64,000 nucleotides of DNA from Luidia sarsii. Lineage: Eukaryota > Echinodermata > Asteroidea > Paxillosida > Luidiidae. The notes beneath the pieces were generated by a model. It was given only the letters and a program-made list of their open reading frames with translations. It was not told where the DNA came from and searched no databases. Location: the NCBI GenBank assembly GCA_949987565.1, contig OX465107.1, positions 23,412,168-23,476,167 of the forward strand, written 5' to 3'. Made by a program: the position numbers and the translations under genes. Shown piece after piece: positions 24,547-63,283 of the stretch (positions within the stretch are counted from its first letter, which is position 1; each line of letters begins with the position of its first letter).

Positions 24547-25035
24547 TGTGATGATGTCGGGGTGAAACCTTTCCCAATCTTGGACAAATTATTCGTTCAC
24601 AAAATTCAGTTTTCGTGTACTACACCGTGCACGTACTGCGTAGTAATCGTTCCTTCGTACATGTGCATGTTCTTGCGCAAGATGATTAGGGCGCCACCAT
24701 GAGTCAACATCTCCGAATATGAATAGACTCGTTTCCAGTCCCTGGGGCTAGTACATTATGCTGGTACAGTCCCAGTCCCATGCATGGGATCTTATTGGAC
24801 ACAATAAACAATATTGGGCAAAATAATACCACAGAAAATCCATGACGCATTAAAGTATTCATTTTGCAGAGTATGTTGAGCACGCATTTATTGTCTTGGA
24901 AGGGCAATATATACATGAATATGATGGTGTTTGAATAAGAATTACAGTAAAGTAAAATGTTTGCTTTAGTACTGAAAAAATTACTAATGAGTAATGTAAA
25001 CAAATGTACGGAGAAGCGAAGAACATAATAACACT

Positions 25036-25750
25036 ACAGCAGCAGCACCAGCAATTGCAGCAGCACCAGCAGTTGCAGCAGCAGCACCGCCAGCTATTGC
25101 AGCAGCAGCACCAGCAATTGCAGCAGCAGTAGCAGCAATTGCAGCAGCAGCAGCAGCAATTACAGCAGCAGCAGTAGCAGCAATTACAGCAGCAGCAGTA
25201 GCAGCAATTGCAGCAGCAGCAGCAATTGCAGCACTAGCAGCAATTACAGCAGCAGTAGCAGCAATTGCAGCAGCAGCAGTAGCAGCAATTGCAGCAGCAG
25301 CAGCAATTACAGCAGCAGCAGTAGCAGCAATTACAGCAGCAGCAGTAGCAGCAATTGCAGCAGTAGCAGCAATTGCAGCAGCAGTAGCAGCAATTACAGC
25401 AGCAGTAGCAGCAATTGCAGCAGCAGCAGCAATTGCAGCACTAGCAGCAATTACAGCAGCAGTAGCAGCAATTGCAGCAGCAGCAGTAGCAGCAATTGCA
25501 GCAGCAGCAGCAATTACAGCAGCAGCAGTAGCAGCAATTACAGCAGCAGCAGTAGCAGCAATTGCAGCAGTAGCAGCAATTGCAGCAGCAGTAGCAGCAA
25601 TTACAGCAGCAGTAGCAGCAATTACAGCAGCAGTAGCAGCAATTGCAGCAGCAGTAGCAGCAATTACAGCATCAGTAGCAGCAATTGCAGCAGTAGCAGC
25701 AATTGCAGCAGCAGTAGCAGCAATTGCAGCAGCATCAACAGCAGCAGCAT
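25036..25750 (+). repeat. AGC/AATTGC compound array
   Basis: About 715 bases of CAG/TAG triplets interrupted every 15-21 bases by AATTGC or AATTAC. A longer unit seems to repeat (25140-25380 resembles 25400-25600). It lies between the ZNF593 start and the CLCA 3' end. Confidence 0.95.
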
Positions 25751-26438
25751 GCTAGCAGCAACGACGACGACAACGACAATAACGTAAAAGACGATTGCAT
25801 TGATCATAAAGTCGACTGTGACAAAAACATAATGACGAGGACAATGATATGAACGACAACAGCAACGACGACAACAGCAACAACAAGTTTATCACCCTTA
25901 TCAGTATATCATAATTATTATAGTTAATTAACATGGTGCCTTTTACTGAAAGGTCCAAAGGTAAATGCCTTCCATTCAAGGTCACGTAAAATCCGATCAG
26001 TAGACTCGCCAGCAAGTCTTTTGACGATAAAAATATATTCTGTCTGTGTATCATACAATACTTTAAAATGCATAGAGTAAACCAAAATAATACTCTTATG
26101 AGTATAATTCGTAGTTCGTTGTTCTTGCAGAAAAACGCAAATTCATTTTAGTTTTATGTTACATTCTGAGTGCCAAAATGTATAGCTATGTACAATTAAA
26201 AATCTTTGACCTTCATTGTTTTGTCTCGTCCATATTATACAGCCTTGTGTCCTCGTCTAAAAATGAAATTAAATGTAATTCAATAACTTTTTTCTTCAAA
26301 CAAAAAGTACATCATTGAGAAACCATTACAGTACGGGATGAATATAATTAGAGAGAAAACGTGTAACTTAAGCAACAGCACTGAAACCACCCTTTTGCCT
26401 TCAGAAAAGTACTTTTCCTGGTCGTTTGGGCAATTCTT

Positions 26439-26819
26439 TTAAAGGCCCAATACAACATTGGGAAGACCGGAAAACATCGATGTCCACAGATTTCCTTCTA
26501 ATTTACACAGTTTGTAGATGGTCATGATATAATTCTCATGTTGAAATCTTACGGTCTGTGATGCTGTACTTTTCAAGAAATCTTCACTCAAACATCGACA
26601 AAATAATAGTTTTTTTCTCGCGAGTAAAAAACTATTTCTTACACTTCAGAAAGGTGCGTAAACCGTGACGTTTTTTTGCATTTTGTTCATTACTTTCTCA
26701 GATTACCATTATTTTGAGTTAAAATTTTCGCAGTATTGCTTTTTTGGAATGTTTAATGGTTTAACACACACACTGTGGCAATCTTCTGACCTTTATCAAT
26801 GTTGTATCTAGGGTCTTAA
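26439..26819 (+). mobile_element. MITE family G, copy G2
   Basis: Diverged copy with TTAA flanks, in the intergenic stretch between ZNF593 and CLCA. Confidence 0.8.
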
Positions 26820-27337
26820 ACATCACAATTGTCTCCTTCCTTGATAGTGCAATAACGTACTCCACTGTAACCCTTCAAACTTATTAATACATTCTTAATT
26901 GTTGAGTTGGAAAAAACAAAGTGACGGGAGATATCATTGTTTTAGGCTTGATGCTAGTTGTTGTGGCGCATAATTATTGCTTAATGTGTGTACTGTGTAC
27001 TAATTAAAACATACTTGTAATCTGCATAATTACTCATGATAAAGAGCTTAAGTCAATGATACAGGGATACAGTTTGAACAGCCAATTAATTCAGCCCACC
27101 TAGTGCAAATTCACGCCAAGCTTAAAAAGAACGACAAAATGAATCCTGGAAATATTTATATAGGCACAATATGTATAGCATACATCTCATTATTTCAGCG
27201 CTGCACCAATATGGAAAGACATTTCATTTGATTAATTGATAGCTCGAGTATGGATGCCATTAGTCTCCCGGGAGCCGTAAATACAATGTATTTCGAATAC
27301 AGTTAGGCTTCAGTGTGGTATCCAACCCTCCCCTTGT

Positions 27338-53479
<26,142 letters not shown>

Positions 53480-54714
53480 GCTTGCTCTACCGATCGAAGC
53501 CGCGACACCCGCAAACACTGGACACTCCCCACCAACAGTTCGAGATTCAAATGAGGCTTTGAGTTCGAGATTGTAAAACACACAGAGCTTGGGAGTATAC
53601 CGGTAACTGGCCAACACTTGCGGTGTCTGAAAATTCGTCAAAGAGGACTTTGTCCGGCGAACAACCGCGGTCACTGTTAAAATAACTGTTTGTCTTGTGA
53701 GTCACCGACACACCAGTCTTGACAGATGCTGTATCACACCGAGCTCTGGCAGAGATGATATACTATCACACACACACCAGTACTGTACTCGTTCTAGTTG
53801 GTTAATCGATGGAGGGGAAAGTCACGCTTCAGTGGTTCCAACTCTGTGCCACTCGGCGATGTGAGCAGATCCAGCCACGTTTTCGTGCCAAACGCCTGCA
53901 TTAACCTTTCCCCCGTTGATCGAATTCGCTCGGCGCTCGAGCTGCGCCGACAATAATATTATTATGCTCCGTCAGGCATGGGTCTATGTATTGTTAAGAG
54001 CACGAAGGGAGAGAGATTTTTTTCCACGAACAACTACAAATCATAGCCTGTGTCTGCCTCTATCCGCCGCTCAGTTCACCGTGACATTCTCCGTTTGAAG
54101 CATTATGGAGCAAAGTATAACGCTAGTTTCCCGTGAACAATACAGCGTCTGAAAGTAAACATCAGCGAGGGGAAAGGTATATACCACTCACACAGTCGTC
54201 AAAACACTTTTGACACTTCAAGGAGTATACAGACCCCTTTTCAGGTTCTCACTGCATGGCGGCGGCGAGGGGGGGGGGGCGCACTCCAGGTATGACATCA
54301 TCTACTAAAAATAACCGCCCCTTTATCTCCCCCGGGAACGCGCAAAATCATCATGCGCTGAGTAACCACAAAATGATATCGCTTCACCTTACTTTCGAAT
54401 TTGGATTCAACCCTCCAAACCGAGTTCAGCAAATTAATGTTCAAGAGTTTGTAAGAAAGTCAATGCCCGTCATGATAAGCTTTTAAGACTAAATCACGCC
54501 AGCATCCTTTCAACATTTTACTACCAAGTCTTCCGACAATAATTCTCGTCTGCAAAGTTATCGCGAATCTTGGTTGAAGGCCACTTGGCTGGCCGAACCG
54601 CGCGAAAGCAGAGTGGACGTTCGCGTGTGTCCGTCCGCTTGCCGGTTGACAATGGGTATACAGCGAGTGTCGAATGGGATCGATACTACATTGACGTCAG
54701 CAACCGTTACACAC
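53480..54714. other. Upstream region of CLCA
   Basis: Expected to contain the CLCA promoter. I see no convincing TATA box at a sensible distance. The sequence just above the ATG is GC-rich to about 53550, then AT-rich. Confidence 0.35.
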
Positions 54715-54730
54715 CTATAAGGATCGTTGA

Positions 54731-54936
54731 CTAATCGCCTTCACTATTCTTCGCTGCGAAAAGAATCTCACGCATCGCTTCATACGCGCACAGCAGTCTG
54801 AAGGGCTGCCCTGTCTTCATGCTGGAACTCAGATACGTCTGAAACTGGTCGAGAAATCCTGTTTCGCAGGATCCCATTTCGATGTTCACTCTAACAGTCG
54901 ACAGTTTATAGAGCAAATCAAACGGTTTTTGACAAA
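54731..54936 (-). pseudogene. Coding-like segment, copy 1 of a duplicated block
   Basis: Minus-strand frame reading KPFDLLYKLSTVRVNIEMGS, then LDQFQTYLSSSMKTGQPFRL, then CAYEAMREILFAAKNSEGD and TAG. It looks like a last exon but I cannot name the family. Its upstream end is cut by transposon E6, and the AG expected before it (present in copy 2) reads AA here, so it probably cannot be spliced in. Confidence 0.4.
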
Positions 54937-55404
54937 TGTGACCCGGCCCAGCGACATGAGGAATATCCCACCAAAACACTTTTCGAGTAAACAACGCCTG
55001 AAGTCAAAGTATCTTCTCAATTCGATAAAAAAAAAAAAATGTTTTTTTGGATTTTCGGAAAGTTAATGTATTGGAAGATATTATGTCCAAAGGATTTCTC
55101 CGAAATCCGTCTCTAAATGTTGAAAAAACGAGGATTTCGGGGGAGTGTTTGTGTACTGTTTTCATGAAAATGTAAAGTTCCTGCCTTTTTGAATGGCCGC
55201 TTTCGAGGAGTTAGAATGGTGCTGCTATATTGTGTCTGGTGCCAAATGAACGAGCGAAGTCCCCTTGTACTATTTACAACAAAGTTCACACGGAAATAAT
55301 TTTGATATCATTTGAAAGCTAATGGTATGCTCTTTCACATTTATTAGAAAATCTCAAAATCTCAAAAGTGGGGGTTATTCCTCATCATGCTGTGGCGGGT
55401 CACA
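54937..55404 (-). mobile_element. MITE family E, copy E6, between two duplicated blocks
   Basis: Reverse orientation. Unlike the other copies it lacks matching flanking dinucleotides (AA left, TA right). It sits exactly at the junction of a direct duplication of about 217 bases (54715-54936 and 55405-55628). Confidence 0.85.
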
Positions 55405-55628
55405 TATAAAGGATCGTTGACTAATCGCCTTCACTATTCATCGCCGCGAAAAGAATCTCACGCATCGCTTCATGCACGCACAACATTCTGAAGGGCTGCC
55501 CTGTCTTCATGCTGGAACTCAGACACGTCTGAAACTGGTCGAGAATCCTGTGTCGCAGGATCCCATTTCGATGTTCACTCTAACAGTCGGAAGTTTAAAG
55601 AGCAAATCAAACGGTTTCTGACAAATTT
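55405..55628 (-). pseudogene. Coding-like segment, copy 2, frameshifted
   Basis: Near-identical to 54715-54936. It keeps a TTTGTCAG acceptor-like end but has lost one base in the middle, so the frame stops soon after VRVNIEMGSC. It lies directly on the other side of transposon E6. Confidence 0.45.
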
Positions 55629-55629
55629 A

Positions 55630-57205
55630 TTTTTGCGATTGCATAATGTATCCATGTATCCAAATGACACCCTCGTAACATAAACACGTAAACAAATTAT
55701 CCGAATACCATGTTTTTCCACGCTGGATTGAAAATGGCAAAAAGAAAATCAAAAATTTATGTGGTTTGGTGGTACATTTGGGGGGGCTTTGTAGACATAT
55801 ATAAAAACATAAACAACTCATAAAAACATTTCTGGCAAAATTTAAGATTTCTTAAAACCGTTTTACTTGCGGTTAATGGAAAGTTCGTTCCAGCGGCTGG
55901 AATCAGAGCGGCTATGCGGCACTGGAACAATTTCAATGATCATCATCATCGCTATCAGATTGCTTTCGGAACTGTCTGTGGGTGGTGTATCACTGTCTGA
56001 AGGACAAACCTTCCGAATCCACGCTGAAAACCTGAAATCGTCCCAAGATGTTCAAGAACTGTCTGAAGAAACGTCCTCATCTATCGCCCGTGTTTTAAGC
56101 GTGCGTCTCTCTGCCCGTACGTATGCATTGCACGCACTCTCTGCACTGTTCACTCTCTGCCTCACTCACACGTCTGCGAGATCAACTTCATAAATTGAGG
56201 CCGCGCAAAACCTGCGTTGTGGAGAGCAGTAACCTTTTGTTATCTGAAACTGATGAAAACGTGAGGCTTGAATTTGTTTTCTACTTATCGTGCGTTTTGG
56301 AATTACAAACAAGGTACTCATACTTTGAAATGTACATTGAGAAGTCAACAGACGCAAAACAATTAATTTACAAAATACAAATAACAAATCAGTGAAGTTC
56401 CTCTTTAAACATCCATGCGCATATTTACACGTACTGGCAATGGTATTCCAGAGTTAATTCTTTCGTGGGAAAATCCATTCCCTACTGACTTGGAATTCCA
56501 CAAGCTTAGACCTTTGTGCGTTTAAGGCACAGTGTATATGCGGGGTGTGTTTTTTTAAGCAATGGTGAATTGCAAGATTTATAGTATCTTCAAAGCAGTA
56601 TAGGGAAACGTACAAGGTTGGTTAAACTAAGTTTTTTGTTTTACTTTGTTGACTTTGAGGGAAGAATGTTTTTGACCTTTGCTTTTTTTATTGACACGGA
56701 GAGGAATGTCGCAATTAGGTTCTCATAGTTATCTGGGTAAATAAAGTGTTCTCTTATAAACTCATTTCCTTCCCCTTTTCATTACTCATTTCGTCAGCAC
56801 CAGACTAACTTGCACCATTTTGTCAATACGTTAACAACATATCAGAAACAAACAAATCGATCGGTTTCCGATCAGTTTTTAAGACACGCTGGTCGACATT
56901 AATCAGAATAATCGCAAACCTAAATCTAGGATAAACGATCACGGCTCGGAATAAACCAAATTTTTCACATTTTGGAATCAATATCTTATTTTGAGGGATG
57001 GACTTGAACACAGTCTACATGACCTGTCACCTTGTGACAAAGCGTCTAATGTTAGACGAGTGCTGATTTGAATGATTGATGGCACGTGCGTATAATACGT
57101 GGGGGGGTTCAATGAGTGCTGGGTGCACAAGGGCACGTCGTGAGGCCCTTACTGCAGACGAAAACGAAAGTAACTGGGTTTTCTGTTGGTATATATGTAC
57201 TTCCG
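55630..57205. other. Stretch without recognised genes
   Basis: A frame at 55867-56193 is open for 108 codons but lacks protein-like conservation or splice context. The rest is AT-rich. Confidence 0.4.
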
Positions 57206-57208
57206 TTC

Positions 57209-57584
57209 TTTAAAGCCCCTACACAACATTAGTAGAGGTCACAGAATAGCATCCATACGTTGTCTGATCAAACATATGCATGGAGTAGCACACCTGTGCG
57301 AATTTCAGCTCAATCCGCCAACCGAGTCTCGAGAAAATCGTGAAAACCGCTTCAATTGTGTCGCGAAAATGCAGCATTCAACGCCGTACTGTTCCGAAAA
57401 ATAGTTTAGATCTCGGTGAGACGTGAACGATATCTTTTACTCTTTTCTCCCAAAATACAACATTTTAGGCAGAAATATTTCAGTGAGAGATTTCTACTAT
57501 AAACATCTTTAAGCTGATAAGTTTCATGTAAATCTGTGAACATTTCTGCTTTTCGATCTTACCAATGTTGTGTAGGGACTTTAA
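57209..57584 (+). mobile_element. MITE family F, copy F5
   Basis: Full length with TTAA on both sides, in sequence with no gene. Confidence 0.85.
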
Positions 57585-57699
57585 GTTTACGAATAGTTGA
57601 AGAGCTTACCCTTACCGTTACCACGACAAGGAAACGATAATGATGTAACATCTATGTGAAAACCACGAGATAATGGCATTTATACCATGCTAATTGGGG

Positions 57700-57930
57700 A
57701 GATATATAACAGGACCGACATATGACGCTTAACCACCGTCGTTGAGCCATGCTGGTACCCCGTAAATTGTGTGGGGACTATACAAGGACGTGTTTTGTAA
57801 ACCAGCGTAGAATAGGCTTAGGGCGCTACGGTTAGGGTTATTGTAACGGTTAGAGTTAGAGTTCGGGTTGGGTTAGCGTTACTGATAGAGTTAGGATTAG
57901 GATTAGGGTCAGGGTTGTTTCGTGCTTGTG
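57700..57930 (+). repeat. Repeat family U, copy U2
   Basis: Second copy, in intergenic sequence. It starts GAGATATATAACAGGACCGA and ends in degenerate telomere-like GTTAGG/GATTAGG units. Confidence 0.8.
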
Positions 57931-58574
57931 CCTGTAACTACCTGAGAAATGAATGAATGAATGAAGGAATGGGGGAGGCCTTAGCAAAACCTGGCTTCGC
58001 GCATGCGCACTTATAGCTTAGCCACGGTGGACCCATTATGCCTCTAATTGAGTGAGCCCTCGTTTTAGCTTGTCCAGTCCCCTTCATCAGCGTTTGTCCT
58101 TATTATTGAGGGCGCTGTTCGGAATGTCCATACATCGGGCCCGAAAGGCGTCCGAACGTCTGTCGTCAGCGCGGAGGAAACGCGGAGCCGAACACGTTCA
58201 TGATACAGATCTTCCCAGCGGTTGTTCACAGCGGTTCGTTATCCAAATAATTCCTTCCTCCGCCTGTTATCAATCTAGGCACTCCTGGGTGGCTGCATAT
58301 GACTTTGGAGAACCGATTTCGAAGAAAAATGCTCCAAGATTACCAGTACAATCTAATTTAAACAATTTTTTTTAAACTGAGCAGGAGAGAACCCGAATTT
58401 CCAAGGCGACTGTCACAGTGTTTGGATTGTATTATGAACATCAACGGTAATTTTATTTACAACGTACAGGTTTATATACAATGAAGATGGGAAAGGAGAT
58501 GAAACACGTGCCGATGTACAGTGGTCATTAAACTCATTATACCCGGTCTATTGATTGGTAATGTCTTGTTGTCT

Positions 58575-58790
58575 CTTATTTAAGCTTACAATTTAGTGGG
58601 GCTGACGTTTTGATCCTAGCAGGACTTTTCTCAAAGGTAGAGTGACAAGGACAACACAGATACATGTACACGAAGGAAGGGGGAAGAGAGTGAATAGGAC
58701 ACGGGTGAGAAATAAAGGACAAAGAGTAAAGCTGGTAGGGTGAGATCAAAGTGAAGGGCAAGGAGTAGGATGTGTATTAGTAGGAAGAGG
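58575..58790 (-). repeat. Repeat family A, long copy A7
   Basis: Reverse complement match to A6 over more than 200 bases. Confidence 0.75.
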
Positions 58791-59347
58791 GGGAAAGATC
58801 AAAGAGAGAAGTGTGGAGGAGTGAACACAAAAGAGGGATTATTTAAGCTCTGAAATACAAGAGTGAATAATTAACTCTCTCAAGGACTGAAAATCGCTCC
58901 AAAAAGCTAAAAACCGCTCAAAAAGAGTGAAAAACACTCTAAAAGATATGAAAATTGCTCAGAGTGGAGTGAGGTCGCTCTCTTGTATTAAGGAGCCATT
59001 ATTATGGAGGACCACTCTAAAATAAAATGGTGTTTTCTATATCATAATTATGGCTCCTCCATAGAGTAGGGTTTTTCATTAATTTTGTTCAAACTAAAGT
59101 AACCGTTTATACAAAATAATGCAACATGTCTATAAATTCCCAAGGTTTTCATCTTGAATCTTCTTTTCTTTTAAGTGCAATTATCCCACTTTGTACATTT
59201 TCCCTTATTTGCTTTGTATCCCTCCTGAATTCGGAAGAAAGTTTTCTTTGCAAAAGTTTAAAAAAAAAGTAGAGTAGAGTTTTACTCCATTCTTAGCGGT
59301 TTCCATACCTCTTGCAATGCATGGTTTTCACTCTTTTGGAGTGAAAC

Positions 59348-59462
59348 ACTCTGCCTTTGAGAAAGGTTCTGCTAGGATCGAAACGTCAGGCCCACTAAAT
59401 TTTGAGATTTGCGTTTTGGTTATTTTAGTCAGTAAGCAGTTTGCAACATTTTTTGTATATCA
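59348..59462 (+). repeat. Repeat family A, copy A8
   Basis: Core and tail only. It is embedded in a stretch full of ACTCTTTT/AAAGAGTG motifs (about 58840-59545), apparently a separate foldback-like repeat that A8 invaded. Confidence 0.7.
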
Positions 59463-60001
59463 TCTTTTTGAGTGGTTTTGTTTTTTCATGAGGAATTTTC
59501 ACTCTTTGTGCGAGTGGATTAACCACTCTTTTCGAGTTTAGAGAGCATACCTGTAAACAAAACACACAGGCACATTTAAACATCACGGACTATTGAACAT
59601 TATAAGTGCAGGATTGAGGAGTAAAAAAAAATGAAAAAAGAAAAATGAAGAAAATTATTTGTTAAAAACAGCAATGTAATTGTAGGCATTAAATCACGCC
59701 ACGTATAGGACCAATGTCTGCATAAACGCCCAAAAAAGTAACAACATCCAAAATGGCAACAAATTAACGGTAATAATTTCAGACATTTTGAAAGGTCAGA
59801 GAGTGGCTATAATTACTATATCTACATCACAAAGTGCAATCATTACCCATTGTATATGGAAACCATGCATCAAGTTTAGGACACAAGTATATAAACCTCG
59901 AACCGGGGTTGAACTCGTCGCGTGCATATATCAACATTCCAGTGTACGTGTGGCAAAGTGCACACACGTTACAAGCGTAAAAGGATGGTGCAGATTACCA
60001 A

Positions 60002-60284
60002 TACGGCCTATGGGCCATTCTTAATATCAATGCAAATTGTATGCATCGAATTAAAAGCGAGGCTATGGGCGCTAGATCTCCAAGATTGATCATTGATCCC
60101 GTTGCTTGGTGATCTTTTCTTGACATATTCTTGAACCAAACCGAAAGTTATCTTAATGTATTCTTAGGAACAACGGTAAGGTCCCTTGAATTGACCGCCA
60201 TCTTGGAAATCTACAGCGCCCATAGCCTTGTTTTGAGCTCAATGCATGCAATTTGCATGAAAATTAAGGAAGGCCTATGGCATG
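60002..60284. mobile_element. Foldback element X
   Basis: Imperfect inverted arms of about 95 bases, ends GGCCTATGGGCCATT / AAGGAAGGCCTATGG, with inner GAGGCTATGGGCGC / GCGCCCATAGCCTTG. Confidence 0.7.
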
Positions 60285-60974
60285 AATTATTTCCATTGTT
60301 TACCGTGGAGTTGGCCCACGGCTGTATCTCAACCTATACACAACAATTCACTTGGTACCAATCTTCCCTGCATTCCCTATGTCATGATACTGTATACATC
60401 CGTGTAATGTACATACACATGTATAATTATGTACATTCTGTGCAGCGTACACGCATGGTTACCTCCGTCACCGACTCCAAAGCAAACAAAAATTGAACAG
60501 CATCAATAATTCGTCCTCTCCTAATTATCATTGAGAGCGTTTCCTAGTTGATCAATACTACATGAATTACACATGGACCATCAAACTCGCTTGCCATTAT
60601 TAACATAGGGAAGAAAAATATTAATCAATTATATCATAAAACGTACTGTTCAAATTGCTATCTCCTTGTCCCCCTCAAATTGAAACACTGAATCAGAAAC
60701 TATTCTGACGCAAAGTGACCCGGGAATTGTATGAAAATAAAGAGCCTATTAACATGTTTAATGAACACTTAATTAATTGCCCAAAACAGTTTTCGATCTT
60801 TAGCTCACTTCACAAAATGTGAGCGGCCCAATTAGAAGAGTGAATAAGTATTTTCTTAAGCCAGTATATTTTTTACAAAACTGCAGGATTTATATCGCTA
60901 CACCTAATAGCGTCAATGAGCATTCTGACTTGTATAGCGACGGAATCGTGCCTCGCTCTCAAATTCTTCCCAGC

Positions 60975-61640
60975 CGTCCAAGGCCCCTTTTACAAAACCC
61001 GGCTTAGGCTTCGGCTCCGGCTTCGTCTCTGTCATCCAAAAGCTGAAAAAACACAGGATGGAGTACTCTGTTGAAGTTGAAGCTTTGGATTCTTTTTCAA
61101 AACGCAGTATAACATAAAAAAAAAACGAAACCAAAGGCCTCCCGTGTTCATGCTTTGTGCTTTAAGGCCGCCGCACACGAGAGCTATCTGCTGAGCAAAA
61201 AGTCTCTCGAGGTCGTTAGCTCAGCACGTAGCTCTCGTGTGCGCTGAACTTTTGGTGAGATTTCTGCCTCAAGAGGCCGTGAGACCAATATCTATCCTGT
61301 TTGATTTTGACAACCATGTAAATAGGGCGTGCGCTTTCACTGGCCAGTTGCTATGGGTTTTTTTGCTCAGTACGTAGCTCAAGTCGCCGCACACGATGAG
61401 TTTTCATCCACGAGAGGCGAACAAATTAAACAGGATAGATATTGGTCTCACGGCCTCTTGAGGCAGAAATCTCACCAAAAGTTCAGCGCACACGGTGAGC
61501 TACGTGCTGAGCTAACGACCTCGAGAGAATCTTTGCTCAGCAGATAGCTCTCGTGTGCTGCGGCCTTTAGATTGGATGAAAGAAATAGAGGCAAAGCCGG
61601 AGCCAGAGCCTAAGCCGGGTTTTGGAAAAAGGGTCCCAGT
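60975..61640. mobile_element. Element L1, interrupted by K
   Basis: Ends AAACCCGGCTTAGGCTTCGG and its complement at about 61638. The outer parts match L2 once K is removed. Confidence 0.75.
61162..61569. mobile_element. Foldback element K, nested in L1
   Basis: About 408 bases made of two inverted arms of about 145 bases (AGGCCGCCGCACACGAGAGC at the left, its near complement at the right). TTTA occurs on both sides. It splits repeat L1. Confidence 0.85.
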
Positions 61641-62004
61641 AATGGGAGCCCTGATTATCAGGCTTCGCCCGGCACAAACAAAATCGTCTATGTCTTGATG
61701 GGCTATGGGCTATACCGACAGCGGTTGGTGCGTTGGCTCCATCCAGTTTTTTCTGATTCCTGAAATAATCAGCGGCAACAATCGTGCTGAAACGCTGCAG
61801 GTCGTAAACCCTGATCTCTCTTTTTTTGTGTGTGTTCAAGATACCACGGCCGCGCCGGCAAGCGCTCATCCTAAAAAAGAAAGAATATAATCTTCCATCA
61901 ACCGAGCGTACGTGCTTCTAATGCGCCGACTCATCTACACGGGGCGCCGTGTTGTTCCAGATCCAGGGACAAAGTGACGGTCGCAGCGTGCGGTCATCGC
62001 GTCA

Positions 62005-62513
62005 TCAGACGGTCTCCGCAGCGGTGGCCGGCGGGGCTCGGGCGTGCGACGACGCCGCCGCCGCCGGCGCCGGGTCGCCGTCCTGGGCCCCCGGGACCTC
62101 GGCCGGCCTCTTCATGATCTTCTGTATGGCCGCGTTGAGTGCCTCCAGCTTAACGGGGCACGTGAGTTCCGTGATGCGACGGTGGTGCTGGTCCTCGCGG
62201 CCCACCGCCAGCCTGGGTGGGCCGCGGGTCGGCGGCGCTGCCGGCGGCGACCTCCGCCCTGGGCGGGCCGACTCCCCGGACCGCCAGGCCCGCGTCCTCG
62301 TCCACCTCGCGGATCTCGTCGAAGGTGACGGGCTGGGTGCGGTAGCGGGGGTCGGCACGCGGCCGGCGGGCGTGCCGGGAGCGGGGGCAGGGGCTGCGGC
62401 CACTCGGTGGTGACGTGGAACTTGCCCAGTGGCTCGCCGTACGGGGACTTGGGCCGCAGGTCGTCCAGCAGATCCTCCTCGCCGTCCAGGCACGGCTCCA
62501 TGGCGGTGGCCAT
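62005..62513 (-). CDS. GC-rich hypothetical protein with two apparent frame breaks
   Basis: Not recognised. A good start (GAGAATGG context, ATG at 62513) opens MATAMEPCLDGEEDLLDDL and continues through GKFHVTTEWPQP. The protein-like frame then moves by one base near 62400-62350, reading TQPVTFDEIREVDEDAGLAV. It moves once more near 62230-62208, reading REDQHHRRITELTCPVKLEALNAAI and a helix ending IMKRPAEVPG, to a TGA at 62005. Each change needs one extra base (or two missing) in the GC-rich run. Sequencing error, a pseudogene, or splicing out of tiny introns are the alternatives; the quality of the three segments favours error in a real gene. I give no repaired sequence. Confidence 0.55.
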
Positions 62514-62599
62514 TCTCGGGCTGGTTTAAGGCCAGGGAGGCGGTGGTGGGGACCGGCAGAAGTCCGTGCGCTCTCCGCACTACAGTCTCTCCTCCTCAC

Positions 62600-63260
62600 G
62601 AGGTCTCCCCTCGTAATTTACACCACCGGAGAGTCGCGGGTCTGAGACTCTGTGTGGCCGGGCCTTATCGGAATCCCGTCTCCTCGTCACAACTTGCTAT
62701 CTGCAAAGTAATGCATACAACACTGGCTGTTACAATTTCATATAGCCACCGCCAAAAACAAGAACCACGACGCTGACAACGACGGATGTGACATCGCCGA
62801 CGGCAACAACGACGACGGCGACAAAGTGACGATGACATCAACGGCAATGAGATATCGGTTATAAAGATTGCGGTTGTGATCACGAGATATATAGCCGTAG
62901 CTCACGGCCGAACTTCAGGTGTGATTATAACGGGGCAGACGTATGAGGCACAACTACAGCACCGCAACCCGGAACGCTCAATGGAGGGATCCCTGGTTCC
63001 CGGGGGAAAGAGTGACGCTATCGTTGAGGCGGAGAACCAGTGATTTCTCGGGGATAGAGGTTGTTTACGGTGTGGTGGCTATTTATCGTTTTCCAGTGAA
63101 AGTAGCGGAGTCGTCATCTCTTCCACGAGTGCGACCTTAACTACACAACAGGAGCCAAAACAATGCAGATTCCACCTCCTCCAAATCTGACCCACGAAAC
63201 GCTTCACTGGACTATTAAGGTGGTCTGTCCGTCTCTGTTTCTCTGTTTCCGTCGTTTCCT
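62600..63260. other. Flank of the 62 kb gene
   Basis: The first 100 bases would be its promoter or 5' UTR. Further right is a GACGACGGC-rich patch (62760-62850) and a family Q/U-like end motif (GCAGACGTATGAGGC at about 62936). No gene seen. Confidence 0.4.
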
Positions 63261-63283
63261 GACATGTCTGTCTACCAGTTTAT

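Noticed and set aside
25036..25750. Possible CRISPR array
   Set aside because: Units are short AGC-based steps without unique spacers, no cas genes are present, and the genome is animal. The same applies to 49085-50010 and 52418-52640.
53480..53674. Upstream in-frame Met (53674) for CLCA exon 1
   Set aside because: It would place 65 residues before a clear signal peptide. The Met at 53479 gives a normal leader.
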